Assembly: GCA_032433595.1 (NCBI GenBank)
Contig: JASWJB010000154.1
Location: 32,356 to 96,355, forward strand
Source: Conoideocrella luteorostrata
Lineage: Eukaryota; Ascomycota; Sordariomycetes; Hypocreales; Clavicipitaceae
Length of the DNA: 64,000 bases
Reading direction: 5' to 3'
The translations under genes were made by a program, and so were the position numbers. The notes under the pieces were generated by a model that saw only the letters and a list, made by a program, of their open reading frames with translations, was not told the DNA's origin and did not search any database. This document shows, piece by piece, positions 12,347 through 23,800 of this stretch (positions within the stretch are counted from its first letter, which is position 1; each line of letters begins with the position of its first letter).

Positions 12347-14084
12347 GGTGAGGTACACAGGGGGAATGGGGCGAAACGCAGCGTCTTTCGAATATGGCAG
12401 AAGCACGTTAAGGACAGAAAAGAGGACAAGCGGAGGATATGTAGAGGAGGGGCTCTAACGCGAGAGTCAAGCCGCTGGTGGTTGGTGTTGAGAATAGAGG
12501 TGGTAGCTGGTGCTGTCAGGAGGTTTAGTGAGGGGTTTTATGGAGCATTGGTACGGAGTAGTGGTACTAGTAGGTCATTGGTTTTTTTTTTCTTTTTGCT
12601 GTTGCTCGGACGCGACGCAGTAGGACGGAGTACGTACCACCGTACCTAGGTGTCTAGTCATTGTACTCCGTAGCAAGTGCTCCGTGCTATAGGTGGGCTG
12701 GACGGAAACCCACTTTTCTGCTCCTGTGCCCGTTTCCAGCCCCCAGCGTAAATAAGCACTAATATTCGGAATAGGTGTACTCCCTGACTCCGTGCTGTGG
12801 CATGTTGCGGATTCGCTCCGTAGAGACAGAGGGTGTTGGTTCTCGCTAGTGCTTATTTTGCCCTCTCGGCGTTAATCATCTGAATCTCACACTTCGAGCT
12901 GGTTTAGATCTATACTCAATAGTTAGCACACTCACCGTTTAGACTCATTGTCAATGGTGCGGTATATGCTCCGTACTTACACCCATAATTTTACAGTTGT
13001 GGGCTTGCGTGGTCGCATAACTATCTGCTTTACCCACCACTCCTCACCGCTGCTATTAGGGTGGGGAACCAGATCGATAACCACTTCAGGACACGAGGGG
13101 AAGGGGAACGAACAGGTTGTAGATATCCCTCTTATATAACAACTGGACTTTGTTAGGCTAAGATATAGTTAGTTGCTACAGAGACTTATAAGTAGAGGAC
13201 AATCTGCCTGAATTCATTGCCACATTTACTCGCGTGGGTGAGACTCCTGCGCGTTACCTAGCGACGAAACCACAATCGATGCTACTACAACAAATGAATT
13301 CACACTGGCCTCAATACCAACATAAGTTAGGGATCATAAATATCTGACGCAATAAACCTGCTCAGCCATAAAGGCCCGGATGCTTAATGGTCAAGCTATT
13401 TCACAATAACAGGTATATGAAGCGACTGCATCGCTTCTGTTGGAGCCCGTTAGACTACTCGTCCTTGTCAAAATCGCGTCTTCATGTACGTAGACGGCGG
13501 CTATATTCTACAGCTCTCGCATTCGCATCAAGGTGGTCATTTACAACGTCGCTATGCATCGTACGTTGTCTGCAGGCGGAAGTTGTGACTGTTGTCTCGT
13601 TGCCTTTATTTAAAGTAAGACATACTTAGGAAGTAATCTTAGTATGTTAAAGCAAAATAATACTAACCACCTAAAAGACGCAGTTCTATTCATAGTGTGC
13701 ATTATATTAAATAATTAATATAATTCTTGTATCAAATTAGTTATTTAAACTACGAGGAATAATGTTTAATACAAATTGAAGTCACACCGTGTGTGGGCGG
13801 AAAGGCGCCTCTAGGGTGGCTAGAATTAGTTCACCTGAAGTTTTAGGCTTTACTAGATTGATCAGATCAGATGGCATAACTATAAGTAGGAGTCTTATCT
13901 CTCTTGTAGGCAGATCATCGTAGAATTTAATTACTTTTTCCCGAGTCACAAAGTGTGCCCTCAGCTGGGGCTTTGCTCGGCTACCTATAATAACAGAATT
14001 GCACTATTGAAGTGCGAAGCAGCCTGTTGAACGCCGAATAACCCAACAGATTATTTAATCTTGTTACAAGTAAGGCCTCTACGA
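12347..14084. other. gene-poor spacer with CGGAGTA motifs
   Basis: It begins with the Sec14 upstream region, including a T-rich tract near 12583-12597. Copies of the CGGAGTA/TACTCCG-type motif occur repeatedly between about 12555 and 12975. A strongly A+T-rich patch lies near 13630-13780. No gene was recognised. Confidence 0.5.
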
Positions 14085-14905
14085 ATTACGGAAGGTCTCT
14101 GCAAGAAGCCTTTACGAAGTGTACGGAGCGTTGCTGGTTGTGTGTCAGACACGGGTATACGTGAGTGGTTGGTGTGTGTTTCGGTCGACAAAATAGAAGG
14201 CGCGGGTTCCAATTATTCTCACAGGAAGCAAGTTCTAGTACAAATCCCGCAGACTTCATACCAACATCAACTGTTGCGCGCAACTTCCGAGGATGGTGAA
14301 CCGGTATGGCGTGCGAACGTCTGCAGCGAATTTATTATTCTACGTAGCAGCATCTACTCCCTTAAGTGAGGCAAGAGTCATAGAGCAATTATTCGTTGTG
14401 GAAAATAGTAGAAATGGATGAGATTAACGTTGTCTAATGACTTCTAACCCCACGGAGAATTCAATCCTTTTTTGCCTGGAATTTGGACTCGTATAATCTG
14501 ATAATTTCTTCCGATTTCCCTCGATATCCAGTGGTGTAAGATGTGCTCTCTCACCGCTAAACGCCCCCTGCAGCTCTCACCGCAGCTCACAAATTCCCTC
14601 ACGGGTCTAGCTATTTACGGCACTAATATTCCTGACAGAGGCAATTCTCTTCTCAACAACATCATTCTGATATTGCTGTTCAACTTCAGCGATTCGCGGC
14701 TTCTTTAGCCTACTTTATCACGAGTGAGCAGCTATGGAAGTGGTTATCTAACGCATTAAAAACTTCCTTAATCTTCTATATAGTTAGGAGGAATTAGACC
14801 TCTTTATAGTGGGATTCTAGCTACGATGCTGAAGATTCTTATCACATGATGTGTGGATGCCTCGTCGGAATTTTCCGTTGAGTGGATATTTCGTGACATA
14901 CTTTG
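14085..14905. repeat. dispersed repeat, copy A (longest)
   Basis: Segments of this stretch recur three times elsewhere in the window. Its first part (GAAGTGTACGGAGCGTTGCT and what follows) recurs at 30338-30410. Its middle part (AATTTGGACTCGT ... GGCAATTCTCTTCTC) recurs at 16560-16880. Its last part (GTGAGCAGCTATGG ... TTTCGTGACATA) recurs at 27695-27905. The copies diverge mainly by transitions. No open frame of a transposase was seen, so it could be a non-autonomous element or a mutated remnant. Confidence 0.7.
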
Positions 14906-14997
14906 TTGACTTGTTAGCGTTGCTTGGGAAGGTACTTAATCCTATTCTGGAAAGGTCAGGTTAGTAAGACATTACAGGGGTGAAACTGCTAATTAAG

Positions 14998-15012
14998 TAC
15001 GGAGTATAAAAG
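14998..15012 (+). promoter_or_regulatory. TACGGAGTA overlapping a TATA box
   Basis: TACGGAGTA (14998-15006) runs straight into TATAAAAG (15005-15012), 82 bp before the sulfotransferase ATG. This places one copy of the dispersed motif at a plausible core promoter. Confidence 0.5.
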
Positions 15013-15093
15013 AGCCGCTGCAGCCTACTGCCCGCCATCCAATAGTCAAGGACTTCCGCTAATCTCGAGACTGTTCTCCAGATTTACTCCAGC

Positions 15094-16165
15094 ATGAAAG
15101 ACCTCGCCCAACCGCCGCCAAAGCCCTCTGATGGGCCGCCACGTGCAGTTGTCCCTACAGACCTCTCCAAATCCCTTCGAGTCATCGGCGCGGGTTACCC
15201 TCGCACCGGGACATCCTCCCTCACCTTGGCTCTGGAAATCCTCTTCGAGGCGCCTGTCATGCACAGTGGTTCCAGCTGCCTGGAGCGCGAAGAATGTAAG
15301 TGCCTAGTCTTCTGCGCGTATACACTCCACATGCAGTTTAAATCCGAGGCTATCCGAGGCAATCCTTCTTACGCGCTAAACTAGCTTTCATAAAGACCTG
15401 GATTGAAATTATGAACAACTCAGGAACCTACAACCAGCCTACCCAGGAAAGCACCAGAAGAGCCCTGCGTTCGCTTTGTGCTGGATACGTCGGCATTACC
15501 GATGCCCCGGGGGCGTTGTTCATCCGAGAATTAGTCGAAGAGTTTCCCGATGCCATAGTTATCTGCACACAGCGCAATCCGGAAAAGTGGCTGAAGAGTT
15601 TTCAAGCCGTTGGGGAATCTATCATGATGCTGAAGACACTAAACCTTGTGCTCTCGCCTCTGCCAAGTGTAAGATACTTTGGTAGCTGGATTAATGCGCT
15701 GATGAAACGGTGAGCTTTTTGATAACTCTTTGGTCGTAGTATCTGTACAAAACTTCTAGGAGATCAAGGCTGAGATTTATTCGTATAGGCATCGTATTAT
15801 TTACGCAGAAGGGAAGGAGTACGAATTTGACCACGGTAAGTAATTCCGTCGGCCTTTTCGTGTACCCATGAGGATGTAAGCCCAAGTAACACGCTCTCAC
15901 AGAGCACCTCGCGCGACACAACGAGTATGTGAAGAGCGTAACGCCACCAGACCGCCTGTGCTTATTTGATGTTCGGGACGGCTGGGTACCATTATGCAAG
16001 ATATTGAACCTACCTGTTCCGGATGTGCCATTTCCCCACATTAATGATGCGGAAGCAGTCCAAAAAGTCATATCAGGCTATATAGTGAAAGCGTTAAAGG
16101 TATGGCTTCTCATATTTATAACTATAGGGGTTACTGTTTGGTCAGTCTGGTGGGCATTGAGGTAA
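15094..16165 (+). CDS. P-loop sulfotransferase with C-terminal membrane segment
   Basis: Four exons: 15094-15295, 15385-15709, 15789-15835 and 15903-16165, giving about 278 aa. The 5'-phosphosulfate loop is GYPRTGTSS (about 34-42), the hallmark of the fungal Sulfotransfer_4 family, which is often mislabelled as an epimerase. A probable 3'-phosphate region is VICTQRNPEKWLKSF. The family transfers sulfate from PAPS to hydroxyl groups. The last 22 residues form a hydrophobic Trp-rich segment ending in a basic residue, so the enzyme is probably tail-anchored in a membrane. Its place beside P450s and a UstYa oxidase suggests a tailoring step on a hydroxylated product, but the substrate is unknown. 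Confidence 0.8.
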
Positions 16166-16559
16166 ACGGCGCATGTTCGGTATCCTGTATAGCAGTTTAG
16201 CTCTCAAGAAATAGGGAAATCTGGATATTAGTTGGGTGATGTCCACGGCTGAAAGATTATCTCTTAACGTAGCAGCATGGAGTCAGCCGATATTTTTGTC
16301 TGAGGTGATAAGGAAGTAGATACCGGATCGTCGATATGTCGTGTATATATAGTGCTGCTCAGTGTAGTCACGTTAGAGACCTTATCGGAGTGGAATTTCT
16401 CACGATGATGGGGTTGATGTCTGTCCGAAGCATTGCAACCATTGTAACCATTTGTATTCAGAAGTAGAAAATAAGCAGTGAATTTATTTCATATAGTGCA
16501 AGAGGGGCTAAGTTGGGACTCAAATTGCCCACTCAGGCTTACCATATGTCTTATTTCTG
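16166..16559. other. intergenic spacer
   Basis: Downstream region of the sulfotransferase. No gene was seen. Confidence 0.5.
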
Positions 16560-16890
16560 TTAGGTTCAATGAGGCTAGAGTGATGGAGCAATTGTACGCA
16601 GTGAAAAAATGGTAGAAATGAATAAAATTGATGACGTCTGATGCCTTTCAAATCCACGGGGAACTCCTTCCTTTCATGCCTAGAATTTGGACTCGTCTAA
16701 TCCGGCGATTTCCTTCGGTTTCCCTCGTTATCCGACGTGCCCTTTCACAGCTGAAAACCTCCTGCAGTTATCTTATAGCTCTTACGGCTGCTCACTAACT
16801 CCCTCACTAATCTGGCTATTTACTGCACTGATATTCCTGATAGAAGCAATTCTCTTCTCGGCCATATCATGGCGACACTCGATGATACAC
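16560..16890. repeat. dispersed repeat, copy B (middle part)
   Basis: Colinear with about 14380-14690 of copy A, sharing AATTTGGACTCGT, TTTCCCTCG, CCTGCAG and GGCTATTTACTGCACTGATA-like blocks with scattered, mostly transition, differences. Confidence 0.7.
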
Positions 16891-17555
16891 GTTTTTTAGT
16901 AATCCAGTCGCATATCTTGCTTCCATTAACTAATTAAGAAGTGGGAAATGGGTGAACAATCAATCAGCGGACAACATTTGCATTGTTTGTTTCCCGTTGA
17001 ATTAGAGTACTTACACAATCGATGGCTCGCCTCCAGCCGCCCAAACCACCCTGCGTTAGTCGCCTGTCAATAGAGATGCCGTGGGGTGTGCGTGGTTTTG
17101 GTCAACGAAATTCGTTTCCATGAGCCCAATTATTATCAATATACATGCTTGTTAAAAAATAACTCAAGTCTCGCTCTCTTCTATCACTGGCTAGTTCTTA
17201 ATATAATCGACAGGGGCAAACCCGACTGTCCATCTCTGTCCTGGTTGCCCTGGGCAAGGTTGGGCGGATAAATTGTGGGGCGTGCCTCACAGCACCGATT
17301 AGCGTTATCTTCAATGGTGCGGCGAGGAATAGCCAGGGCAGGGTGGGGATGGTGCGGCTGCGTCGTCTGTCTAGAGGGTAGCCTTGAGGACAAATCCCAA
17401 CCAGCGATACCCTCTCTACATAACCAAGGCGCAAACTCGTTGCACAGCGTTATCCGGCTTATTCGGATTCAAATGCTGTAAATTGCTTCTCACCCACCTC
17501 CTACTCAGTTTTTGCCGTTGTGGATGGGCTGTGGTGGCGTCCAGATCGACTGGTA
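16891..17555. other. intergenic spacer upstream of UstYa gene
   Basis: No gene was seen. A stretch near 17086-17115 (GTGTGCGTGGTTTTGGTCAACGA) vaguely resembles part of the dispersed repeat, but the match is too short to call. Confidence 0.4.
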
Positions 17556-18562
17556 ATGTCCGCAGTGCCATTCCAGTATGAGCTCATCCCAGAGGGCGGG
17601 AGTCAGGAACGACGGCCAAAGTCGGTTGCTCAAATCAATGTGTACTGGACGCAGAGACAGGCCACTGCGGCATTCTTGATGAATCTCGTCATTCTATTCG
17701 TGTCGATATGTATTTTATCAGTGGCACTCACCCGATGTGCATCTCCTTCGGACAGAGAGTGCGCTCAAAAAACTTCGCCTTACTGTAAGTTTTCACATAG
17801 CCTGCCGTTATCTTTCCGTTCATTAACACCACCGATGTCGCAGCGCCCATATGGGACGCAGTGGAGTTCTGGGAAGGGAACTTTATCAACTACTTCAATC
17901 ATTCTTCCCCATTTCGTGGGCCGCCAACTATAGAACTCGAACGAGCATGGTATCAGCTCTGGCATCGTATGTAGGCGGACTTTTCCCCCTCTTCATATTT
18001 CTTTCCTTTCTGTACTGTAAAATCACAGAGTTGCGTGCTGTTTACGTCTAACATACCGGAGATCATCTTGTGCCCGTCGACTCTGCAGGCGTAGATGCAT
18101 TGAACCAAAGCCAATCAGGCAGCCATGCCGAGGTTATTGGAAGCGATCCCGCGGACCCAAGTTACGGCGGCTATTTAACGGTTTTTCATCAGCTTCACTG
18201 CCTTGTAAGTTAAAGCCACAATTACGTTTCCGAACCATATTCTGGGCCTGAATCATGCTTACTTGCCTGACTAGAACGTATTACGACAATACACTTGGCC
18301 ACTTAACATGTTTCAGGAGTCTTGGGGTGAGCTTTATCCGCGTTTTATGGAGGACCGCGTGGGTGGTCGGATGCACGCCGATCACTGTATAGAGACTCTT
18401 CGACTTGGTCTAATGTGTTATTCGGATATTACCCCTGTGCTCTTCAAACTCGATGCCAACTTTTGGAGTGGAGCAAAACTAGACTTCAATGTGTACCACA
18501 AGTGTCGCAACTTCAACAAAATTGTCGAGCATGTGGTGAAGCACGGGGTTGAGCTGCCTTAG
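17556..18562 (+). CDS. UstYa-family (DUF3328) oxidase
   Basis: Four exons: 17556-17784, 17844-17966, 18062-18204 and 18275-18562, giving about 260 aa with every junction in frame. A single N-terminal membrane segment lies at about 39-58, followed by the family blocks SPIWDAVEF and SPFRGPPT. Both diagnostic HxxHC motifs are intact: HQLHC at about 160-164 and HADHC at about 199-203, the first formed at the end of exon 3. UstYa-type proteins are required for oxidative macrocyclisation of dikaritin RiPPs such as ustiloxin, phomopsin and asperipin, and for hydroxylation or chlorination steps in cyclochlorotine-type clusters. A secreted small peptide gene starts about 1.4 kb downstream on the same strand. 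Membrane anchoring implies action in the secretory pathway. Confidence 0.9.
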
Positions 18563-19864
18563 TCCGTAGTGTTGATTGCGCCGGTTGAGGGTTACGATGT
18601 TGCTGTCTTCTCGCTGCTCCTAGCATGTTTGATGCATTTATTGTGAAGAATAGGGACTCCTTAGCTGCCCTCGGCAGCCACGCGGGTGAAATAAACAAGG
18701 TGGCCGGTCAACCTCCCAATCGTCAAGATTGCCCTTATTAAAAAAAAGGCCACAACTGTCCAATTTCGATAAAAATTATATCTACAGCTAGATAATTGAG
18801 GTTTCTAATAGCCTGTATAGCTCCTGTTACTCTTATTTACTTGGCAAAGTCTGTGAGGGGAGCTTTCGAGCTTGTGGTTGACCGGCCCTTTTTTTTTTTC
18901 TTCACTCGTGGGGCAGGCTCGCTGCACACAAACACTTCGAGAAAGGAGACAGGCTACGCGGGTAGTACCATGCAGGGCTGATAGCACCAACATTTTTTTT
19001 AGGAACAGATGGGCTGTTATCGCTCACACGTCCAACAATGAGGGGCCAATTTGCTCGCGGCTTTCTTGATACGTAATTGCGCCGAGAATCTTGCCCGTCC
19101 CGTCCCGGTGCCCCGTGCCCCCGTGCTCGCCATTACCTGTTCGGGGGACAGTTTACTTGACCCTTCACAGCTAACCAAACCACGCTGCAAAGGGTCACAT
19201 AATTTGTCTCCTCCGATGCTGGGCACTGGGTGTTGCTTCCCCGCGCCGGACGACGAAAACAGAAGGTGACGGCAGCGCAGGCCGCGGCCTCCCTCCGCTC
19301 CGCTGCGGGTCGAAAGTCAGAAGTCCCTTCAATGCACCATTTAAAATGCTCGAGGACGCGCCCAGCCTGTGCCTGTCGGCTCTTGCATGCATGTTGAACG
19401 GATTTTCCCACACATTGCTCCGCCTTCGCAAGCAGGCCAGGCGGGCCTCCTAACCACTTTGCCACTCTCGAGCGCCTGGTGAAACCTTGACGGCAGACCG
19501 CACCACCAGCGTAGGAGCCAAGCAATGACGGTTGCGGACGCTGAATTGTATGGTGTCGACAACCCGCTGGCTTGGCAGTCGGTTACTTGTTGTATTTATT
19601 TCTTAGGTAGGTATTTTGACGCATGTCACCGCCATGCTCTATAGCGGCAAAGATGACCAGTGTAGCTACGCCCGTCCACGATACTCGGCACTTGCGCTGA
19701 CACCAGGGGAGTCATCAGCGTCTTTTTGATGTTTGGCTTGCATTTTTTCAAGTCTACGGAGAACCTGGGTCTCATTGCCAGACTGTTTCTACTGGGGATC
19801 CCGCCGGGGGCTGTCACCGGGCAGTGCTGATTGTGCGGCGCTACAACTGCCCCTACATCGCTGC
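18563..19864. other. intergenic spacer
   Basis: This lies between the UstYa gene and the small secreted peptide gene. Several overlapping short frames occur on both strands around 19017-19560, where the base composition is G+C-richer, but none shows a domain or a signal peptide that I could support. Confidence 0.45.
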
Positions 19865-19870
19865 ATATAA
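19865..19870 (+). promoter_or_regulatory. TATA box of small secreted peptide gene
   Basis: TATAAA lies 102 bp upstream of the ATG at 19972, a normal spacing for a fungal promoter. It supports the small gene as real. Confidence 0.5.
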
Positions 19871-19971
19871 AGCCCCAACTATCCACACCCTATCTTTTCG
19901 GCAAAACGGAACGCTTGCTTGCTTGCTTGCCGCTTCCAGCATTGCTGCCCTCGCTGCTTGTTACGACAAAT

Positions 19972-20273
19972 ATGTTTCGATCCCAGGTATTCACTACCGT
20001 CATCGTCATTTTTCTCATCTCGTCGCTCGTCTATGCCGGCCCTGGTACGCCTCATGTCGCAAGAGCTCAATGCGCAGCTTTCTAACTGTCTTGATTTTCA
20101 CCCCAGTCCCTAGAGTCGAAGGGAGCGACCGTCCGAGTCGAACTGGCTATGCTATCGACAGAGGCGGTCTGCTCATTACCCAAGATTATTCGGCCGAGAT
20201 CCGCGCAGCGCGCCCTGACGACGTGCTGGGACAGCAGAACCAGCGTCCTCAGTTGCAAGGAAGTAGTAACTAG
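19972..20273 (+). CDS. small secreted peptide, candidate RiPP precursor
   Basis: Two exons, 19972-20044 and 20107-20273, give a 79-residue product. The 62-nt intron has donor GTACGC, a TCTAACT branch site and acceptor CCCCAG, and joins two different frames. Residues 1-22 are a clear signal peptide (short basic start, hydrophobic TTVIVIFLISSL, cleavage after VYA). The mature part of about 57 residues has no cysteine, is rich in Arg, Gly, Asp and Gln, and contains TGYAIDRGG (about 37-45). A Tyr-Ala-Ile segment is the start of the ustiloxin core (YAIG), and UstYa proteins cross-link such Tyr-containing cores. Against this, it occurs once rather than in many repeats, and flanking Arg residues are single, not the Lys-Arg sites used by kexin. 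It could instead be an unrelated secreted peptide. I know no named family for it. Confidence 0.6.
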
Positions 20274-20855
20274 GCATGTGCCAACTTTGTTTTCGCACGC
20301 GTTGAGAGGGGGGGGGGGGGGGGTTAAAGTGTCTGGCAGTGCAAAGGACTGAGCGAGACTAACCATGGCAGGAAGCTGACAGAGAAAAAGACCTTGTTGC
20401 TGGCCGGATCATAGTGCAGTACTAGATCGTAACATAGGAGCCAGCATCAATGTATCTTGACAAATTTCTCGCCACAAATGCTACCTTACCATTGCATGAA
20501 AACTAAAAACGTGCTGATAAAGCTGCAGACTTCCTCCACCCTCTCTCTTTTGGCCCCAAAAAGACCCCGCAGCTGCTGCATGCTGGTTACGGAGTAACCA
20601 CACTACGTACTATTTCGAGGATCAACCAACACAACAAACCTCCCCCCCCCCCCCCCCCCAAAACCGCCGCACGGTGAACCTCCCCGTCTCAATCTGCACT
20701 CAGAGAACTTTTCCAGGCTCCTATGTTTTCTCTTCTTGTATTCTCATGCACCCCTCTATTTCTCATTGAATCGAACTCCAGAACCTCACGTCACCCCAAT
20801 TTCACGCCTGCGACGTCGTCGCTTCGTTCCCGAGGCGACTGTGGTGGCACAAGCA
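20274..20855. promoter_or_regulatory. ABC transporter upstream region with G16 and C18 tracts
   Basis: The spacer holds a run of 16 G at 20308-20323 and a run of 18 C at 20642-20659 on the same strand, so the two runs are complementary, 318 bp apart. A CT-rich stretch follows before the ATG at 20856. Length errors in such runs are common, so exact counts are uncertain. Confidence 0.55.
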
Positions 20856-23800
20856 ATGGACGCTATGCTAAGTAATATGGGCGTCCTGGGGGATGTTGAC
20901 TCATTCGGGCCACAGCTCTGGGGGCAATTCGATTTTACCCTCATGTTTGAACATACGATTTTGACGATTCTTCCGACAAGCATCCTAATCATCGCATCAC
21001 TGGTCTACTTACTATGTCGCTTCAATTCGCCAGTTTACGTCTCTGGCGGCTTTCTGTTATGGGCTAAGCTTGTGAGTCTAGTAGCAAAAAGTCGTGCATG
21101 GCGTACGTCTAAAGCAAGAACGGCCTTTAACATTATCTTGTCGGTTTCTAGGCTGTAATAGCAGCTCTTTTGGGAGTAGAGATTGCCAGTCTTGTCCTTT
21201 GGAGCATCGTGCCAACTTACCGGTCTAGTGTTTCCCTGGCCGCATCGTCACTATCGTGCGTTAGCACGTTTTGCATTGTTGCTGTTGTCAATCTCGACCA
21301 CCGACAATCCCTACAATCTTCCACCTTCGTGAGCGTTTATCTTAGTTTAACCACACTCCTGGACATTGTCAAGGCCAGATCTTACTTCTTTCGCTCTGGA
21401 CTACAAGCAATGGGTGGCTTATCATCAGCCGCAGCTACTATCAAGTTCTTACTTTTGATACTAGAAGAGATACCGAAAAGAACTCAAATTCGAGACTCAG
21501 CACTCCGAAACTCAGTTAGCAAGGAGTCAGTCAGCGGATTTTGGAACCGTGCCATGTTCCTGTGGCTCAATGAGACCTTACTGCTGGGGTTCCGGGATAT
21601 TATCCACGTTAGCAGCCTCGGCCAGCTAGGACGAGAATTCTCCGCAAAGCAACTTTCAGATAAGTTTAGACCTGTCTGGACAAAATGTGAGACAGTCTCC
21701 CTCGCGACCAAAAACGCATACTAAAAGCAGTAGATCAACGTTCATCACATTCACTAATCCAGTCATGCTTTCTTACGCTAATGTGGCCATTTATTGCGGT
21801 TGTGTTTCCACGACTCTTGTACATCGCCTTTTCGTTTAGCCAACCTTTTCTATTGCATCGCATAGTAAGCTTCATTGGAGAGGAAAATCCCTCTACTAGC
21901 GTGAGAAATGGTTTAATTGGAGCCACGGTCCTGATTTATCTCGGCCAAGCGGTATGTCCTAATTCTCAGTCGACTGCGTTATTTATTGGCTGCTTACTGT
22001 AGACAGATAACAAAGGCTAGTTATAATCATATGAATTACCGGTTTATAACCTTTCTTCGTGGTATTCTGGTATCGGAAATTTTAAAAAAGACGCTTGCTA
22101 TAGACCAGCATGATGCGAAAGAATTCACGGCAGCCACATTGATGAGTACGGACGTGGAGGGAATTGCCGCAGGTCTTCCACAGTTTCATGACATCTGGGC
22201 AAGCTTGATTGAGTTCACGCTGGGGCTGTATTTTCTGACTACAATTGTTGGTCCTGCAGCAGTTCTTATCATCCTCCCAGGATTAAGTCAGACTCCCCAT
22301 TTTGGAACGTTGATAGTTGAAGTATTGTATTTTAACATGATAATTAGTTCTCGCAGTACTCGCTTTCGAGATTGGCAGACGCATGCCTATAGCGCGCATG
22401 GCGTGGAATAAGGAAGTTGAAAACCGAGTGTCACACACGTCGAACATGCTCCAGCAGATTCAATGCATTAGGCTGACAGGTTTGAGGCCGATTGTTACGG
22501 ATTACATTCAAGCACTCCGAGTGACCGAGATGAACACTTCAATTGAGTTTCGGGCGCTGTTTGTTGTACTAAAAGCATCTGGTATGTTTGGCAAAATTGA
22601 AGGCTACTCTGACCGGGAGATGAGTAATAATACTAATGTTAATTTTAGCTATGCTTTGCTATCAGCTTACACCTATTGTCATCGTCACTGCTGCATTATT
22701 TTGGACAAGGTTTACCGGCGGACTTGAGCCGGTCCAGGCTTTTACGACATTGGCATTTATCGTCAACACCGCGCTGCCAATGGTTTATCTAACAGTTTCA
22801 TATCCAATTTTTACATCAATCTTGGGGTGCTTCCAACGCATACAAAAATACCTACTTCTTGAAGAACGCCAAGATAATCGGGAAACTATCAGTGATCTCG
22901 TTCTTCGAAATAGCGAGAAACTCGAAGGACAGTCTGGTGGCCAGATCCCATCAGCCCCAAAACACTCGATTGAGCTGCAACTGCCTCAGCCGCCCATTGC
23001 CTTCATTGACGCATCGATTTCTCCAGCGCTAAAGAAAGAGGCTCTTCTAATGAATATAAATATATCACTTACGCGAACCGAACTTGCCGCAGTTGTTGGT
23101 CGGACTGGTTCTGGGAAATCAACCTTTCTGAGAGCTATAGTAGGAGAGGCAAACGTTCTCAATGGACTCGTGTACGTCGAGCAGCGTCGCATTGCATTCT
23201 GTGATCAAAGCGCTTGGGTAAGGAATATTACTATTCAAGAAAACATTGTAGGCAGCGGCATGTATGATAAGGATTGGTATGAGACTGTCCTCGATGTGTG
23301 CCTTCTAAATGAAGATCTTCGGCAATTGCCCCAGCGCGATCAAACCATGGCTGGCAACGGTGGCTCTAACCTAAGCGGTGGCCAAAGACAACGAGTCGTA
23401 AGTTCTCATTTCGAGCCAGCAGTTCTTCAACTGACATTATTTAAAACAGGCTCTTGCAAGAGCCATATACTCTCAAGCATCCCTGGTCGTCTTGGACAAT
23501 GTTTTTAGTGCTCTAGATCAGGCTACGGCAGACGCTATATTTGCTCGACTTTTTGGTCCGAATGGATTATTGAGAAGGCTCGGAAGCACGGTAGTCATGA
23601 CTACACACAACGGTATACAGCATCCTTCCTTTCCGTTGCGTTTCCGCAATCGCCGTTCCGAGCTAAATTCCTGCGACACAGTTGAATACATAAAATCAGC
23701 TGATAAGATTTTCGTGGTTGAAGATGGACTCGTTAAGTCTGCCTCAAACTCAACAGACTGCCGACTTGAAATTGGTAGTTTGATTTCGGAGGGAACAAGC

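Noticed and set aside
19017..19562. Several overlapping small frames upstream of the secreted peptide gene
   Set aside because: They overlap on both strands in a G+C-richer patch, where long chance frames are expected; none has a signal peptide or domain.
19824..20273. 149-codon unspliced frame covering the end of the small peptide gene
   Set aside because: It lacks a sensible N-terminus; the spliced model uses a TATA box, signal peptide, branch site and splice sites that fit better.
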